Shown: positions 10,749 through 21,958 of the stretch, piece by piece
Layout of the letters: the number at the start of each line of letters is the position of its first letter
Position numbering within the stretch: the first letter of the stretch is position 1
NCBI GenBank assembly: GCA_003550325.1
Contig: QKWP01000107.1
Location: forward strand, 94,488 to 158,487
DNA length: 64,000 bases
Source of the DNA: Gigaspora rosea
Taxonomy: Eukaryota; Glomeromycota; Glomeromycetes; Diversisporales; Gigasporaceae
Direction of reading: 5' to 3'
Made by a program: the position numbers and the translations under genes
Notes under the pieces: model-generated
Told to the model about the DNA's origin: nothing
Databases searched by the model: none
What the model saw: only the letters and a program-made list of their open reading frames with translations

Positions 10749-12550
10749 AAGCGAGATTCGATGCTATAGTAACAAACCAAAGAAAGATAATAAGCAGTCT
10801 ATTGGATAAACCACAAAGGAAAATAACAATAGACAGAGTAATTAAGGAGTCAGGAGATGGAATTAACTTATTAATTGAGCCTGAGGAGGTTCTACAGGAG
10901 GTGAAAGCACACTTTGAAAAGCAGTTTAGAAAATGTAAAATACTAACAAAAGAGGCTCTACCAATCCGATAGAGGAAGCAATACAACCCAAGACAGGACA
11001 TTGAGGAGACATGGTTTGCAAATATGGCAAACATGGTAGAAGAAGACGAGTGGTCCAAGGCCTTTGAGTCAGTGAAACACAAATCAGCCCCAGGTACTTC
11101 TGGTATTGTTTATCCATTAATCAGAAATGTGGGAAGACAACAAATCAGCGCTTTATGACTTTGCATCCAAGTGCATAAAAGAGGGAACGATGCCAAAAAA
11201 ATGGAAGTTAGGGGTCCTATACCCAATACCAAAATCAGAGGACTGGTGTTACAACTTAAACAATGTAAGACCAATACTTCTGTTAGAATCATTCCGAAAG
11301 ACGGTAGTGAGAGTAGTATCCAATAGGCTCATAAAGGTTATAAAGGAAAAGGATATTCTAAAAGGCAGAAACTTTGCTGGGCTTCATGAAGAGGGTACAG
11401 CTCCTCCTATTCACCTTATCAACTGCCTGTTGGAGGATGCAAAGGAAAAAAAACAGGAAATCTGGGTGCTGTTTCAAGATATGAAGAAGGCATTTGATTC
11501 AGTAGGACTGAACATGCTTGAACTAGTGCTACAAAGAATTAAGATCCCGGAAGTTTCAAGAAATTTTATTCTCAATTTATTCAAGAACCGGGAAATGGAA
11601 GTTCTCACAAGTTTTGGCACAACAGAGAAACTAGTAGCAGGGGATGGCATTGATCAAGGGGAGGTTATTTCCCCTCTGATCTGGAGAATATTTTATGACC
11701 CACTCCTGGTGAATTACAGAATCAACAAGAATTCGGTTATAATCTGGTGGTACAGTGGCCAACAGACCTTCGTACCAACAAATACAAGGCTCAACACATA
11801 TGTGTTCCGGTTATTGCATACACTGATGATACGACTTTCATTGCATGGAATAGAGCAGAAATAGAGCAAATTCTGGAGATTGCAACAGAATTTTACATAC
11901 TAAATGATATCGAAATCAACACTAAAAAGTCAGAACTGCTCGTAGCAAGAACAAGGAGCAAGGAACCAAGGTTTATTGAATATGGAACAACAAAGGGAAA
12001 AAATAATGGAAAAAAAAAGAAATGAATCCACGTGTTTCCTAGGCATTTGGCTATCTATTAGCCCAACCATCATCATACAATGAATCTAGTTAAAAAAGAA
12101 GTTAACACTATCATAAAGGCAATTAGCAAAAAGCGTGCATTCTTGGCGCAGTTAGTATACATTAATAACCATGTACTTATTCCCCAGCTCGAGTACAGAT
12201 TGCAGCATTGTATTTTAAAAAAAGACCAGTATGATAGATTACAGAGCCCAATTATGATGATAATAAAGAATAAATTAGACATGGCCTCGACAGCTGCGAG
12301 CTCAATTTTTTCGCATAGAAATCTGGTGGGCTTAAGAACATTATGGCAAAACCAAATAGCACATCATATTACGGAGCTTAGAAAGCATTTGAATACCAAG
12401 GGAGACTTAGGCAAAGCAACTTGGCTAAGAATGCAACAAGTGCAGCTTGATTGCAAAAGTGGATCATGTATCACAACGCTTGAGCTACCAAGACTGGAAG
12501 CAGTTAAACTCAAACATAATCTGGCCTACAAAATTTTAACAGAGGCATGA
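10749..12550 (+). pseudogene. LINE ORF2: reverse transcriptase
   Basis: Motifs: IKEGTMPKKWKLGVLYPIPK, NNVRPILLLESFRKTVVRVV, VLFQDMKKAFDSV (first catalytic Asp), GIDQGEVISPLIWRIFYDPL, and AYTDDTTFIAW (catalytic YTDD, where most LINEs have YADD), then NTKKSELLV. The YTDD segment is in a different frame from the preceding motif, so a frameshift lies near 11745. The region 12080-12550 is a helical thumb-like segment containing PQLEYRLQ. With the endonuclease upstream and RNase H downstream this is one broken ORF2. Confidence 0.85.
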
Positions 12551-13399
12551 AAATGAACCTTACCTTGTGCTCAGAGTAAATGGAGAAGAGCTTACAATTA
12601 GCAGAAGAAGGAACAAAAATTGCAAGTTTGTTAAATCAGAAGGCCCTAACTAGCTTCTGCTAGGAGAAGAACATGGGGTTATTCTTTCTTGAACAATTAA
12701 TTGATTACACAGGAAGTATGCTGGGTACATGGAAACAGCTCAATAAAAGTAAAAAGCAAAATGCAGCAGGAAGAAAACCAGCATAGTTTGCAAGAATAGA
12801 AGAGCTAGTTCTGATGGAGGCCAGTAGCAGAAAATTAAAGTGCCTTACGAAATAAGTGGGTTTAATATGCTGAGTCCTATAATTCCACTGTTCAAAATAA
12901 GCGAAGACAAGAGGATAAAAGACTGGTCCTCGTGAAGACAAAAGAAGGGCACAAAATAGGAAGAGTAGCTCAGAAAAATTTTAAAAGGCATCTTATAATC
13001 GAGCACTGGCAGGCCAGAAAAAGAATGCATGACAGTAGCCTAATTATCAGTAGATGTACAGGCTGTGAACTTAACCAGGTAGAAAAAGAGAATCACGAAG
13101 ACTCCTGCTTAATAGAAAGAGGTCAGAAAAACAGGAGTATCGCATTTGACGCAAAGTTAGTCGAAATGGTGCATTCGGACGACCATAGCCAGTATATTAC
13201 AACTCCACTAAGTTACTTTACGAATGTTATGATGAGTAATGAAAGGAAAATGGATACCACAATTACAAAAGCAAACGAGCAACAGCTTGAGAGCATTGTA
13301 GTCTCCATATTGGAAAGAGAGTTGATTGAAAGCTCTCTTAAAACTCTGAAACAACGAGAAAACTTATCGAAATCGCACAAGACCTCATACAGCGTAAAT

Positions 13400-13908
13400 C
13401 AATTTGCTTCTATACTGATGGCTCACTAATAAACAGTGAGGAAGATCCAGAAAAGAGAAGAATGGGCCTCGCTTGGGTAGCGGTAAAAAGTGAAAAGGAA
13501 AAAGTACCCAAGCAGGTAATTGCAAGGTTTCAAGGTGCAATCAGAGACTGGCCCCCTTCTACTAGAGCAGAACTTGCGGCTATATAGTCGGCCTTACTTG
13601 TTGCACCATCAGAAGCAGCAGTTACTATATGCACAGACAGTGCAGCAGCAATTCAGGTGATTCAAGCAGGCATGACAAAGGGGAAAAATAGTGAGATACT
13701 CAAAAGGAAAAACCTATACCTGCTAGAACATATCAACAGATTAGTTCAGATTAAGAAGCTAAAGCTAAGACTTCGAAAAGTTAAAGGACATAGCGGAATC
13801 TCTGAAAATAAAAAAGCAAACAAGTTAGCTAAAGAAGGTGCATTAGGCAACAGAATTTTATCACCCAAATGGCTATGGAACAAGGGGGCATGCACCGAGT
13901 TGAAATAG
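13400..13908 (+). pseudogene. LINE ORF2: RNase H domain
   Basis: RNase H1-like motifs in order: FYTDGSLIN (first Asp), STRAELAAI followed by a TAG stop (Glu), ICTDSAAAIQVI (Asp), and KVKGHSGISENKKANKLAKEG. The last motif normally has Asp in the A-D-x-L-A position; here it is Asn. The in-frame TAG at about 13585 stands where Gln is usual, so it may come from CAG by C-to-T change. The enzyme would remove RNA from the hybrid. Confidence 0.8.
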
Positions 13909-14840
13909 AAAAACATCAGAGTGGACGACAGGACGAGAAGCTTTATTATACAGCTCACGGAAGTCAGTATAGATATAGAGTGGTCACATTTGAGAAGCAT
14001 TACAAAATGGGTAAATGCAGAAGAAGGGAAAGATACAGTAGTGTGGAAAGAGGTATGGAGGGATATCAGAAAAGTTAAGGGACAGAAGTGTAGAAGTAGT
14101 ATAGAAAATAGAGATTGGATTTTTAAAGTTAAATGTGTAAATAATTTGCTACCAACATTGTATGTATTAAATAGAAGAAATAGTAGTATATATAGCGATA
14201 ATACTTGTATTATTTGTTGGATGGAAATGGAAACTATGGACCACCTAGCTGAATGCTCAGTATTACAGCCGCTTTGGGATACTCTTGAAAAAGAAATAAG
14301 CGAACTTATCAAAAAACTGGTGGAGCTGGATGGGAAACAACTAAACATAACAACTGTAAAGAACACTGTGTTCGGAGTACAACCAAAGGAAAGAGCTACC
14401 GTAAAGAAAGAATTAATAGAGGTCTAGTGACCAAGTCAGTCATAGAGGAGATAGATGGTGCGACTGGATATATGGGCAAAACGACGAAATACATTCAGGC
14501 CATAGTTAAATGGTTCAAGAAGCAGTTCCACAAGCACATCTGGAGCTTCTGTTGCGAACTGTTAATGGACTGGGAAAAGGCCAGAGATATATCGAAAGAA
14601 GACAAAAGACATAAAAAAAGAAGAAGCAAAGGGACAGAAGAACAAGTCATAGCAGGAAAGAAGAATAAGAGACCTCGCAAAAGGATGGAAACTGAAAGTA
14701 GTCAAGAAAGGAAACTAGAAAAAAAGAAAGAGAAAGAAGAGATCACGAGAACAAAGGACAATATAGTCAAAAATTGGATAGTATGGGGAAAGAAACCAGC
14801 ATGGTCTTCTTTGCTTAAAGTTAGACAAGTAAATGATTAA
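13909..14840 (+). pseudogene. LINE ORF2 C-terminus with zf-RVT-like motif
   Basis: Contains CIICWMEMETMDHLAEC, a C-x2-C-x8-H-x3-C arrangement typical of the zinc-binding tail of fungal and plant LINE ORF2 proteins, preceded by IFKVKCVNNLLPT. A later segment (14427-14840) has a tryptophan/cysteine-containing helix and a Lys/Arg-rich tail. The pieces are in two frames. The 3' UTR runs from 14841 to the A tail. Confidence 0.65.
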
Positions 14841-15150
14841 GCATTCTTGACAAGGCATACAACGGCCAGTTAATAATCATCAGGGGCTAATCTTACAGAT
14901 TACAAAATTCTTAACAAGTTAAGAATCCGAAGTGAAACAGAAAGTTGTTTTGGCAGGTCGCATTGGGCATTAGCTTGGTGAGTCGTTATTAGATAGAACA
15001 TAAGACAGTAGAATATACACTAGTGTAATTTACTTTGTAGTTCAAATAATTAATAAAGACAAGACTGCTTAAAAAAAAAAAAACTGTAAAACTGTAAAAC
15101 TGTAAAACTTCACTTTACTCTGTATCTAACAAGAAACCTATTCTATAACA

Positions 15151-15452
15151 ATTTATTTATTAATTGACAAGAGTATATTTATTGGGTAAAGATATATTTT
15201 ATTTATTTAGATAATAATATTCAAAAGAGATATAAATATTTAAGTGTTAGAGGGAGGAGAAAGAGAATCTGAGTCTAAGCTAAAGAGCTGATGTGTAGAA
15301 GATCAGAAAGCTAGGATTTATATATCTTTCAAGCAAGTAATAAAATAATACAATAATATAAAGAAAATAATAATAAACTATAGAACTGTAAAACTGTAAA
15401 ACTGTAAAACTCCGCTTTACTCTGTATCTAACAAGAAATCTATTTTATAACA
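15151..15452 (-). repeat. Outer right LTR, U3 part (minus orientation)
   Basis: Continues the outer LTR from the point where 7029 stops, running through the ACTGTAAA repeats to ...TTTTATAACA. It is followed by ATAC, matching the four bases before the left LTR. Confidence 0.75.
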
Positions 15453-15701
15453 ATACATCTCATAAGTTTGCTAGCAAAGGTTTGATTAATTAGTTAATAT
15501 TGCACTCTAGTACAGTATGTGCATGCATGCATACAGTGTTAAAAATCTTATGTTCTTATGTTTTTATAAGAACATCACTTTTAATTTGAGAATGTTTACA
15601 AAATTTTAGATGTTCTCTATTAAATTTTTTTTGAGAACATTAAGTTTGAAAATATGTTCTCTATATAAATTATAAAAAATTATTTTTATTAAAATAGCAG
15701 T

Positions 15702-16034
15702 TTAAATAAGGATTTTGATAAATTTAGCAGGTTGCGATATCGCAGGTTAATATTTAAAAAAATTAAAATGATTATTAGTTAGGGTTAGGGTCCAAGCTAG
15801 TATTAATATTAGGTTAGAGGTTGCATATATATATGCAAAATTAAGCACTAAAAACTTTTATTTAAAAGCCCAAGACTAGTTTGCTTAATGAAATTTCATA
15901 TTATTTAAAATTTTTAATTTTTTGTAAATTTTCCTAATTTTTCGTTCATTTTGTTACACAAGATCCTGTGATCTAATTGGTCAATCATATTAACCTGCGA
16001 TATAGCAACTCACAATATTTAACAACCTCCTTAA
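15702..16034. mobile_element. MITE with CGATATCGCAGG ends
   Basis: Inverted ends of about 50 bp: left TTGCGATATCGCAGGTTAAT, right (reverse complement) TTGCTATATCGCAGGTTAAT, with AAGGA at both outer ends. The core carries GTTAGGGTTAGGG. The element at 57381-57769 has similar CGATAT ends and a TTAGGG-like core, so they look like one family. Confidence 0.65.
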
Positions 16035-16164
16035 ATAATTAAGTCTATAAATATTTAATTGATAGTTAAATAATATAATTTATTGGTTTATTTATTCCTA
16101 GTTTGGTACAATATAGTTGATAGCTAGCTACCTTATTATATAAACTTTAATATATATATATAAT

Positions 16165-16715
16165 TACTATTTATTGCCAATAGTGATCATCACTAGAGAT
16201 TAACAATATGTAAATTAAAAAGATTTTGCTGAAATAAAAATTAAAATTTGATTAGTATTAGGTTAGAGTTAAGCACTACAATAGGGCAAGGCATAGTTTA
16301 TACCAAAATTTTACAAGAAATTTTTTGTTATAGCTAATTTGAAAATTAATGGAACATGTGATGAATTTTGTGATAATCATCCAAATTACAGTAATTATTT
16401 TTCGTATTGTTTAATAATAACAGTATAGTTTTTCAATAATATAATTTTCAGCTGATATATTATCGCGGTATCATTTGTTTTGATTTTTGGACTAGATCCA
16501 GGATGTTTTGTAACAAACCATCCCAGATTAGTCCGAAAATTAAAACAAATGATATTGCGATATATTATTGAAAACTATACTGTTATTACCAAAAAATACG
16601 AAAAATAATTACTATAATTTGGATGATCATCACAAAATTTATCACCTGTCCCACTAATTTCAAATCAGCTATAAAGCCTCAAAGGTGATTCATAGATGAT
16701 AATCACCAGTGGTAA
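16165..16715. mobile_element. Palindromic MITE
   Basis: A large imperfect palindrome of about 550 bp centred near 16505. Matching arms include GATAATCATCCAAATTACAG with GGATGATCATCACAAAATTT inverted, AACAGTATAGTTTTCAATAA with its inverse, and CTATTTATTGCC... at the left edge with ...GGTAATAAATAG at the right. No ORF. The arms match well, so it may fold into a long hairpin if transcribed. Confidence 0.65.
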
Positions 16716-16945
16716 TAAATAGCAAACTTCTAATATTATTAAATGAATACCAATTATATCAATATTTAATATAAATTTTCAGAAAGCTAAACTTACTATT
16801 AACAAATCTTTAGTTATTATGATTTAAAACTTTATACTATGTTTTAAAATTTTATAGTGAACAATTTTTTGAATCTATAAATTCACTTTTAATTCATTGT
16901 AGTGAATAAGAATAATATTTAAATATATTATATTTATTTATTTAA

Positions 16946-17040
16946 ATATTTGAGAGATGTTAATGACTTATTTAAAAAGTAAATATACAAACAAGGTCAG
17001 ACCAATAACATCTCTGATAATATATAAAAAAACTCAAATA
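16946..17040. repeat. Small inverted repeat
   Basis: AGAGATGTTAATGAC on the left and its near-inverse GTCAGACCAATAACATCTCT on the right, about 95 bp in all. Probably a short MITE or the remains of one. Confidence 0.4.
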
Positions 17041-17149
17041 TTAGATTTTTTTTAAAAAAATAGAAATTATAGTTTTATTTTTATGAATACTGTAGTTTAG
17101 CTTTTTTATATATTTTAATTAAATAAATTATATTTTTTAATTAAAATAA

Positions 17150-17335
17150 AATTAAAAAATAATTGAAAGAAGCATTAAAAGAGAGAATAAAAAAGTGAAA
17201 ATGAGAGTGAGAAAGAAAGAGTAAGAGTGAAAAAGAGTGCGTGTGAGAAAAAGAAAAAGAGAAAGAGAAAAGAAAGAAAGAGAGAAAAGAAGAAAAAAAA
17301 GAAGAAAAAAAGAAATAGAAAGATAGGGAAATTTT
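17150..17335 (+). repeat. Purine (GA/AAG) tract
   Basis: About 185 bases almost free of pyrimidines on the plus strand, made of GAGA, AAAG and AAGAA runs. Simple-sequence DNA able in principle to form triplex structures; no coding meaning seen. Confidence 0.7.
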
Positions 17336-17504
17336 TTTTTATATTTGAGAACATAAAAAAATTTCTAAAAACATTAAATTAAATAAATATGTTCTCATGT
17401 GAACATAAATTTCAAAACAGATTTCCAACACTGCATGCATATATAGCTTATAATTTTAATATTATAACTAAACCTATTATAACCAAGAACTTTCCCTTCA
17501 TGGG

Positions 17505-17645
17505 TTTGGCGCAACCGTGTTGCACAGCTACCTTATTTAATAAATTATACAAAAATAGAAACGAAAGTTATCTATACTAACTAAAGAGGAGATCTATTAA
17601 TTAATTAGGGTAGCTGCGCGACGCAGTCGCACTAAAACCAGGAAC
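17505..17645. mobile_element. MITE-like inverted repeat with GCGCAAC ends
   Basis: TTGGCGCAACCGTGTTGCAC followed by AGCTACC on the left is mirrored by GGTAGCTGCGCGACGCAGTC on the right. A related copy of the left half occurs at 32275-32310 (GTTCCTGGTTTTGCGCAACT). The interior is too short to code. Confidence 0.5.
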
Positions 17646-18089
17646 GTACTAAGTATGATACTACAGATTGTTTTTGAAAATTAATATATATTTATTTTAA
17701 TTATTGCAGTTGATGCTAACTTGAGGCCATTATAAAATAAGTATGATCATAAGAAATTCTAGTTTGGTGATTTTTTTTATTTAATTCATCTTAAGAAAGT
17801 CTCAAAAATGTAGTAGTAATCTATGACAAACCATTACGATAATGTAATCATAGAATATTCGCACGCAACAATTAAGTATTAACAAACTGGCCATATATCC
17901 CCAATCATGTAGACGATCAAAAATGTTACAGATTTCTAGAATATCGTAGTACCTACTATTAAATGTCGTATCGTAATGCGCAGGTAACCAATTAAATCAT
18001 TTAAACGGACGAACTATATATATTGCATAATCGACTTATGACGTTACAGTATATGTAAAAATGTTGACTCCTTCCAAAAATGAATAAAT

Positions 18090-18315
18090 GAAGACCATTA
18101 CTTCTACTAAAAAAAAGGATTCTGCGAAAATCAGCATAGGCCACGCCCAAAAACATTAATTAAACCATCCCTCACACATTTCATGTGATCGTACTGGTAT
18201 ATTGTAATTGTGAATAAATGAAATTCATTATTCCAACCAAAAAAAGGATTTTCAAAAATCAACGTATTGCATCAAAAAAGTTGAACCCTCTCACATTTCA
18301 TGTGATCGTACTGGT
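18090..18315 (+). repeat. Tandem repeat, two ~120-bp units
   Basis: Two adjacent degenerate units each contain AATAAATGAA, a run of A with GGATT, and end with CACATTTCATGTGATCGTAC followed by TGGTAT. No gene seen. A related stretch in inverse order lies near 44575-44610. Confidence 0.6.
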
Positions 18316-18400
18316 ATTATGAATCATTTTTTAATAAAAGTTGGCTAAAATTTAAACCCGATTTTACTTTAAATGGCAAGCCATTGATCGTAATAATGAA

Positions 18401-18512
18401 GTATGGCATGTCACTATGTCCAATTGGGGATCAATTTTTTTTGGACATATGTCCATTTTCAATTTGACATATTTCCGAACCAAATTGGACATAGTGACAT
18501 GCCATCCTAGAT
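18401..18512. repeat. Short palindrome
   Basis: ATGGCATGTCACTATGTCCA on the left and TGGACATAGTGACATGCCAT on the right are a near-perfect inverted pair separated by about 70 bases. It looks like a small MITE; no target duplication is clear. Confidence 0.65.
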
Positions 18513-18755
18513 TACAAATGACACAGATTATTATTTACTATGGAAGTTAATACATGATCTACATGCTGCATAAGCCACCGCTTCTTGATATATAAATATA
18601 TACGCCACCTAACTAAATTTCACTTCGCTTTAACCTCCCTCTAAAATTAGAAATTTTATGTTACATAAAACAGGTAATTATCATGAGAAAAAATGTACAC
18701 CAATCAGCTTTAAGATTTTGCCTTCGATTTAAAACCATACACTTACGTTCCTGGT

Positions 18756-19185
18756 AGGGATGGTAAAAAAACGTTTTAAACAGTTTTTTACCATTTTTTA
18801 TTGTTTTAAAACTTTTTTAAAACATCGACATCTGATTCTAAAATTTGGCTGAAATTAAAATTATCGTCTCTGATTGGCCAATTTTAGTTTCAGATAATTT
18901 GTTGAATTTATTACATTTAAGAATATAAGAAATGTATTTGATCGTTTTAAGAAATTAAATACATAATTTCGCCTATCGGCAAATACAACTTCTATTGATT
19001 TTAAATGCATAATTGCCTATCGGCAAATCAACTTTCATTCTGTACTAGTTTTGCATTCGTTGGTATTGCAAATATTACCACTATTAAATCTCATTGAGTA
19101 AGTTTTTGATATGCAACTCGGATCATGTTTTAAATCAAACAAACATGTTTTTTAAGATCACGTTTTAAATCATTTGCCATTCCTA
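18756..19185. mobile_element. Possible MITE with TAGGRATGGYAAA ends
   Basis: TAGGGATGGTAAAA with ACGTTTTAAA at the left, and in reverse complement TAGGAATGGCAAA with ATTTAAAACGTG at the right. The flanks carry copies of a TTCCTGGTA motif that recurs in the window (23075, 26450, 45175). No ORF inside. Confidence 0.4.
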
Positions 19186-19741
19186 GTTCCTGGTACAGAT
19201 GCTGGTCCTGCGCGGCATCACATGATACGCAGCTATCTTATGAGCGGACATGAATTTAGATCTATCCCGTGATTATCCAGATCATACGATGATTGATCAG
19301 AGTTTTATATAGGGCGCAGTCAATTAAAAACACAGCTTATCCATTTTGAGAAAATCACATTTGAAATTTAGTGTAACAACAGCATGATGATTTATTATTA
19401 GTAGATCTACAAGATCGCTTCTATTCACACGGCATTTAGAAAAATAGGCATCGACAAAAATTTTATTATGTAAATCGATGCTTTAAATGCTAAATTCTAT
19501 AGTCAAATGCATGCTTTAATTGATAGTATTATTAACTCATTTTTGCAAAAAATGCCATAAACCGTTATTTAATTGACCGCTCCCCATATAATCAGCATTA
19601 AATAAAGGTTGATGACGATCAAATTCATATGCTATCGTGATGGAATTTTCAAGTGTAACAACGAAAATTTCTTCAATTCATTTCCCGGAGATAATTTGAA
19701 TCAATGTTTGTTGTAACTTTTTACAATGATTTCGATTTTAT

Positions 19742-19749
19742 TATATAAA
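19742..19749 (+). promoter_or_regulatory. TATA box of the membrane-protein gene
   Basis: TATATAAA about 100 bp upstream of the ATG at 19852, followed by a pyrimidine-rich stretch (TTCTTTCTCTATC) near 19780 where transcription may start. Spacing fits a short fungal 5' leader. Confidence 0.55.
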
Positions 19750-19851
19750 TGCAATACGTTTTCACGTCCTTTTGAGATAATTCTTTCTCTATCTAAATAT
19801 TTTCAAACTTTTACTTAACGTTTGTATACGTATTATACAATTTTATCAAGA

Positions 19852-21234
19852 ATGGATGAGAAAAAAAAACCCCCCAAAAGCAACACTGATCCCGATACAG
19901 TATATGGGTCTTGTTGTTTATTTTGGTTTGAAACTGACAGAGACGAAAAATTATATTTCAGTAGATTCAGAAAGCTTTGTCAGCTTATTATATATTCCTT
20001 AATTATAACCTACATAATTTACTACATCACAAGTTTTTCTGGTCCCTCGCATGAAGAAATTTCAAGATCAATTAAGAATGTACCTGTTCCCAGTAAGTTT
20101 TTTTTAAGGAACTCATAATGGTAATGCATAATGGCAATTTATCAGAAAAATATTATCTTGCTTTTTGTTATATAGGTATCTTATTTTCTTCGTATGGGGC
20201 TAATTTTAACATCACTAATATTCAATGTATAAGTATGTTATTCTGTTATTATATGGCCTTTTTTTCTATAACTTTATAATTTCTATATCAAAATATTCGT
20301 TTAGATACAGACCTTTCATCTTGTGATGATAAGATAAAATTAGAAGGAAATGGCTTCCTTTATTCCGACGAAAACTTGCTTCCAGTGTTTCCGGATTGGC
20401 TTGAATTTCGAATCTACACAAACAATTCAATTAGTTCTCTAAACGATGATTCAAATCTATATCCAAGCATAATTCTAGTTGATCCGGATTTATATAAGCA
20501 ATTAGATAGTAATGATTCTCAATACTTAAAATCCAGCAACCCTGAAGACAAAGTGTCATCAATCACGCTTCAAAATTATTATTTTCTTTCACCATTTCAA
20601 GTAATAAAAATTTTAATCTTCATAGTGTTGATTTTTATCTCTTTTTCTTATTATTTATTATTTATTTATATAATACAATTATGCAGATACATACTGTGCT
20701 TTTAGAACGCATTGAATTTCAAGATCTTGATACTTCTTTAGAAAATGGTTCGGCTAAAGATATTTACAAAACAACTACCAAACATCTGGTTCATTATTTT
20801 GGATATTCATCTAAAATGAGTAAGCTAGCATCATTAAATAATTCTTTTACAAAAGTTTGCTTTTTTATATTGATATTTATAATTTTCTTGTAACAATTTA
20901 CCATTAGTGTTTTCTGGGCAACTAAATAATTCTATATTTCTGAATGGCTCTAGACTGTATGCTACTTTACAAATTCAAAGCATGTCATCAATTTTGACCA
21001 CATACAAGGAAGTAAAGTAAGTTTTATATTTTTTTAATATATTACTAATAATATTAATCTTGTTTAGTTAAATTAACAATATATTAATCTAAATTTAGCA
21101 AAGCGAGCTCTACTACTGTTATTGCCTTCCTATCTGGACTTGGTGGTTCAACTGCTTTTCTTTTGGTAATTTATAAATTCTGTTTTGGTGGCCACAAGCC
21201 ACCGGGCTTATTAAAACCATTATTACCTTGCTAA
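19852..21234 (+). CDS. Two-pass membrane protein, unknown function (5 exons)
   Basis: I place five exons at 19852-20092, 20305-20600, 20687-20819, 20908-21016 and 21099-21234. All introns are GT...AG, the phases agree, and the joined frame is 305 codons including TAA, giving 304 residues with no internal stop. The start is the ATG after TATCAAG; an upstream in-frame TTG is unlikely. Residues 1-42 are charged, with a Cys pair (SCCLFWF). Residues about 44-62 (QLIIYSLIITYIIYYI) form a first membrane segment. A roughly 200-residue, Asn/Ser-rich central part follows. Residues about 265-287 (VIAFLSGLGGSTAFLLVIYK) form a second segment, ending in a short GHKPPG tail. No signal peptide or catalytic motif is visible. 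Both termini would lie on the same side of the membrane. I do not recognise the family. The exon model is strong, but no transcript was available. Confidence 0.75.
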
Positions 21235-21564
21235 GACATCATAAGTAATGTTTCAAAAAAAAACGGAATGTATTATTGCACATTTGAGCGTTGAAAATGT
21301 TTTTTCCTTGACTGTTTTTTTATTGTAATTAATTATGTATCAATTATTTTTTTATTTATACAATATGTAACTTATAAAATTTAAATAAAAATATTTAGGT
21401 ATTATGACTATTTTAGTTATATATCTAATCAAGAAAATTCAACCATAATGTTTTCCTTTTGAATTCAGTGCACATATTAATTACAATTATACAAATCTAA
21501 AGTAAAATAATCCAAAATATTATCGTTGAAGTTTGCCTAAAGCTCGCATCCATCCATAGTAATG

Positions 21565-21958
21565 AAGGATTTGGAGAAATTTTATGTTCTCATGGGAACA
21601 CATCTTTAGATTTGAGAACATTTAATTTTCTGTAAATGTTTTCTATGAAAATTTTTTTTTTGAAAACTTAATACTCAAAAATATGTCATCTTATAAGTAA
21701 AATTATATAATGTCAGATAGAATTGACAAATAGAAACAGAGCAAAGTTCTGAAACTATCTGAAAAGAAATTGAATAAACATAAAGACGAGAAAAATTGTG
21801 ATAAAAATTTGAAATAAATGATTTTCCGAAATAAGATTTTTTTAAAAAAATAAGATATAAATAAATCTTTATTGTTGAGAATATAAATTTTTGAGAATAT
21901 TTAAATTAAATAAATTCGTTTTCATGAGGATATAAATCTTAAACAGATTTCCTACACT
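21565..21958. mobile_element. MITE with GTTCTCATG palindromic ends
   Basis: Left end contains TTTATGTTCTCATGGGAACA; right end, inverted, contains GTGTAGGAAATCTGTTTAAG and GAAAACGAATTTATTTAATT. The right end matches that of the element ending near 17440. It ends just where Sel1-like coding starts, so it may have inserted in that gene relic. Confidence 0.5.

Larger units (their letters stand above)
7408..15083 (+). mobile_element. Non-LTR retrotransposon (LINE), decayed
   Basis: The element starts CAACGAACTCTC and ends in a run of 13 A. It is flanked by copies of AACTGTAAAACTGTAAAACT, taken from the short repeats inside the host LTR, consistent with a target-site duplication made by target-primed reverse transcription. 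It encodes an RRM-bearing ORF1 and an ORF2 with APE-type endonuclease, reverse transcriptase, RNase H and a CCHC motif, an arrangement of fungal Tad/I-like LINEs. Near full length, but both ORFs carry frameshifts and stops. It inserted after the inner LTR did. Confidence 0.85.
7030..15150 (-). repeat. Inner LTR nested in the outer LTR, split by a LINE
   Basis: A second LTR in minus orientation, TGTTACAAG at 7030 to CTATAACA at 15150, interrupted at 7408-15083 by a non-LTR element. Its first ~130 bases repeat 6898-7029 with several substitutions, showing it is a separate copy rather than a simple duplication during assembly. No internal domain accompanies it, so it is a solo LTR. Confidence 0.7.
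612..15452. mobile_element. Composite Ty3/gypsy insertion with inverted LTRs
   Basis: The unit begins with an LTR in plus orientation (TGTTATAG...TTGTAACA), runs through primer-binding site, gag, protease and the first part of reverse transcriptase, and then switches abruptly to a second LTR in minus orientation. Both outer ends are therefore the U3 end of an LTR. The unit is flanked by ATAC at 608-611 and 15453-15456, consistent with a single integration and a 4-bp target duplication. Nested inside are an inverted-repeat element in gag (2979-3639), a second LTR within the right LTR (7030-15150), and a non-LTR retrotransposon within that (7408-15083). Most of RT, RNase H and integrase is missing, so the copy cannot be autonomous. 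The four-base duplication is short enough that chance cannot be excluded. Confidence 0.7.
15523..17440. mobile_element. Inverted-repeat element, 1.9 kb, non-coding
   Basis: Outer ends look alike in inverse orientation: GCATGCATACAGTGTTAAAA at the left and the reverse complement of the right end, GCATGCAGTGTTGGAAAT. Both then carry a GTTCTYATG palindrome and GAACAT motifs. The same end type occurs at 21565-21958. The interior has no ORF and contains at least two further inverted-repeat elements and a purine tract, listed separately. The pairing of the two ends is by eye and imperfect. Confidence 0.4.

Noticed and set aside
19822..19851. An upstream start for the membrane-protein gene
   Set aside because: The in-frame codon is TTG; the ATG at 19852 is the first ATG in frame and fits the TATA spacing.
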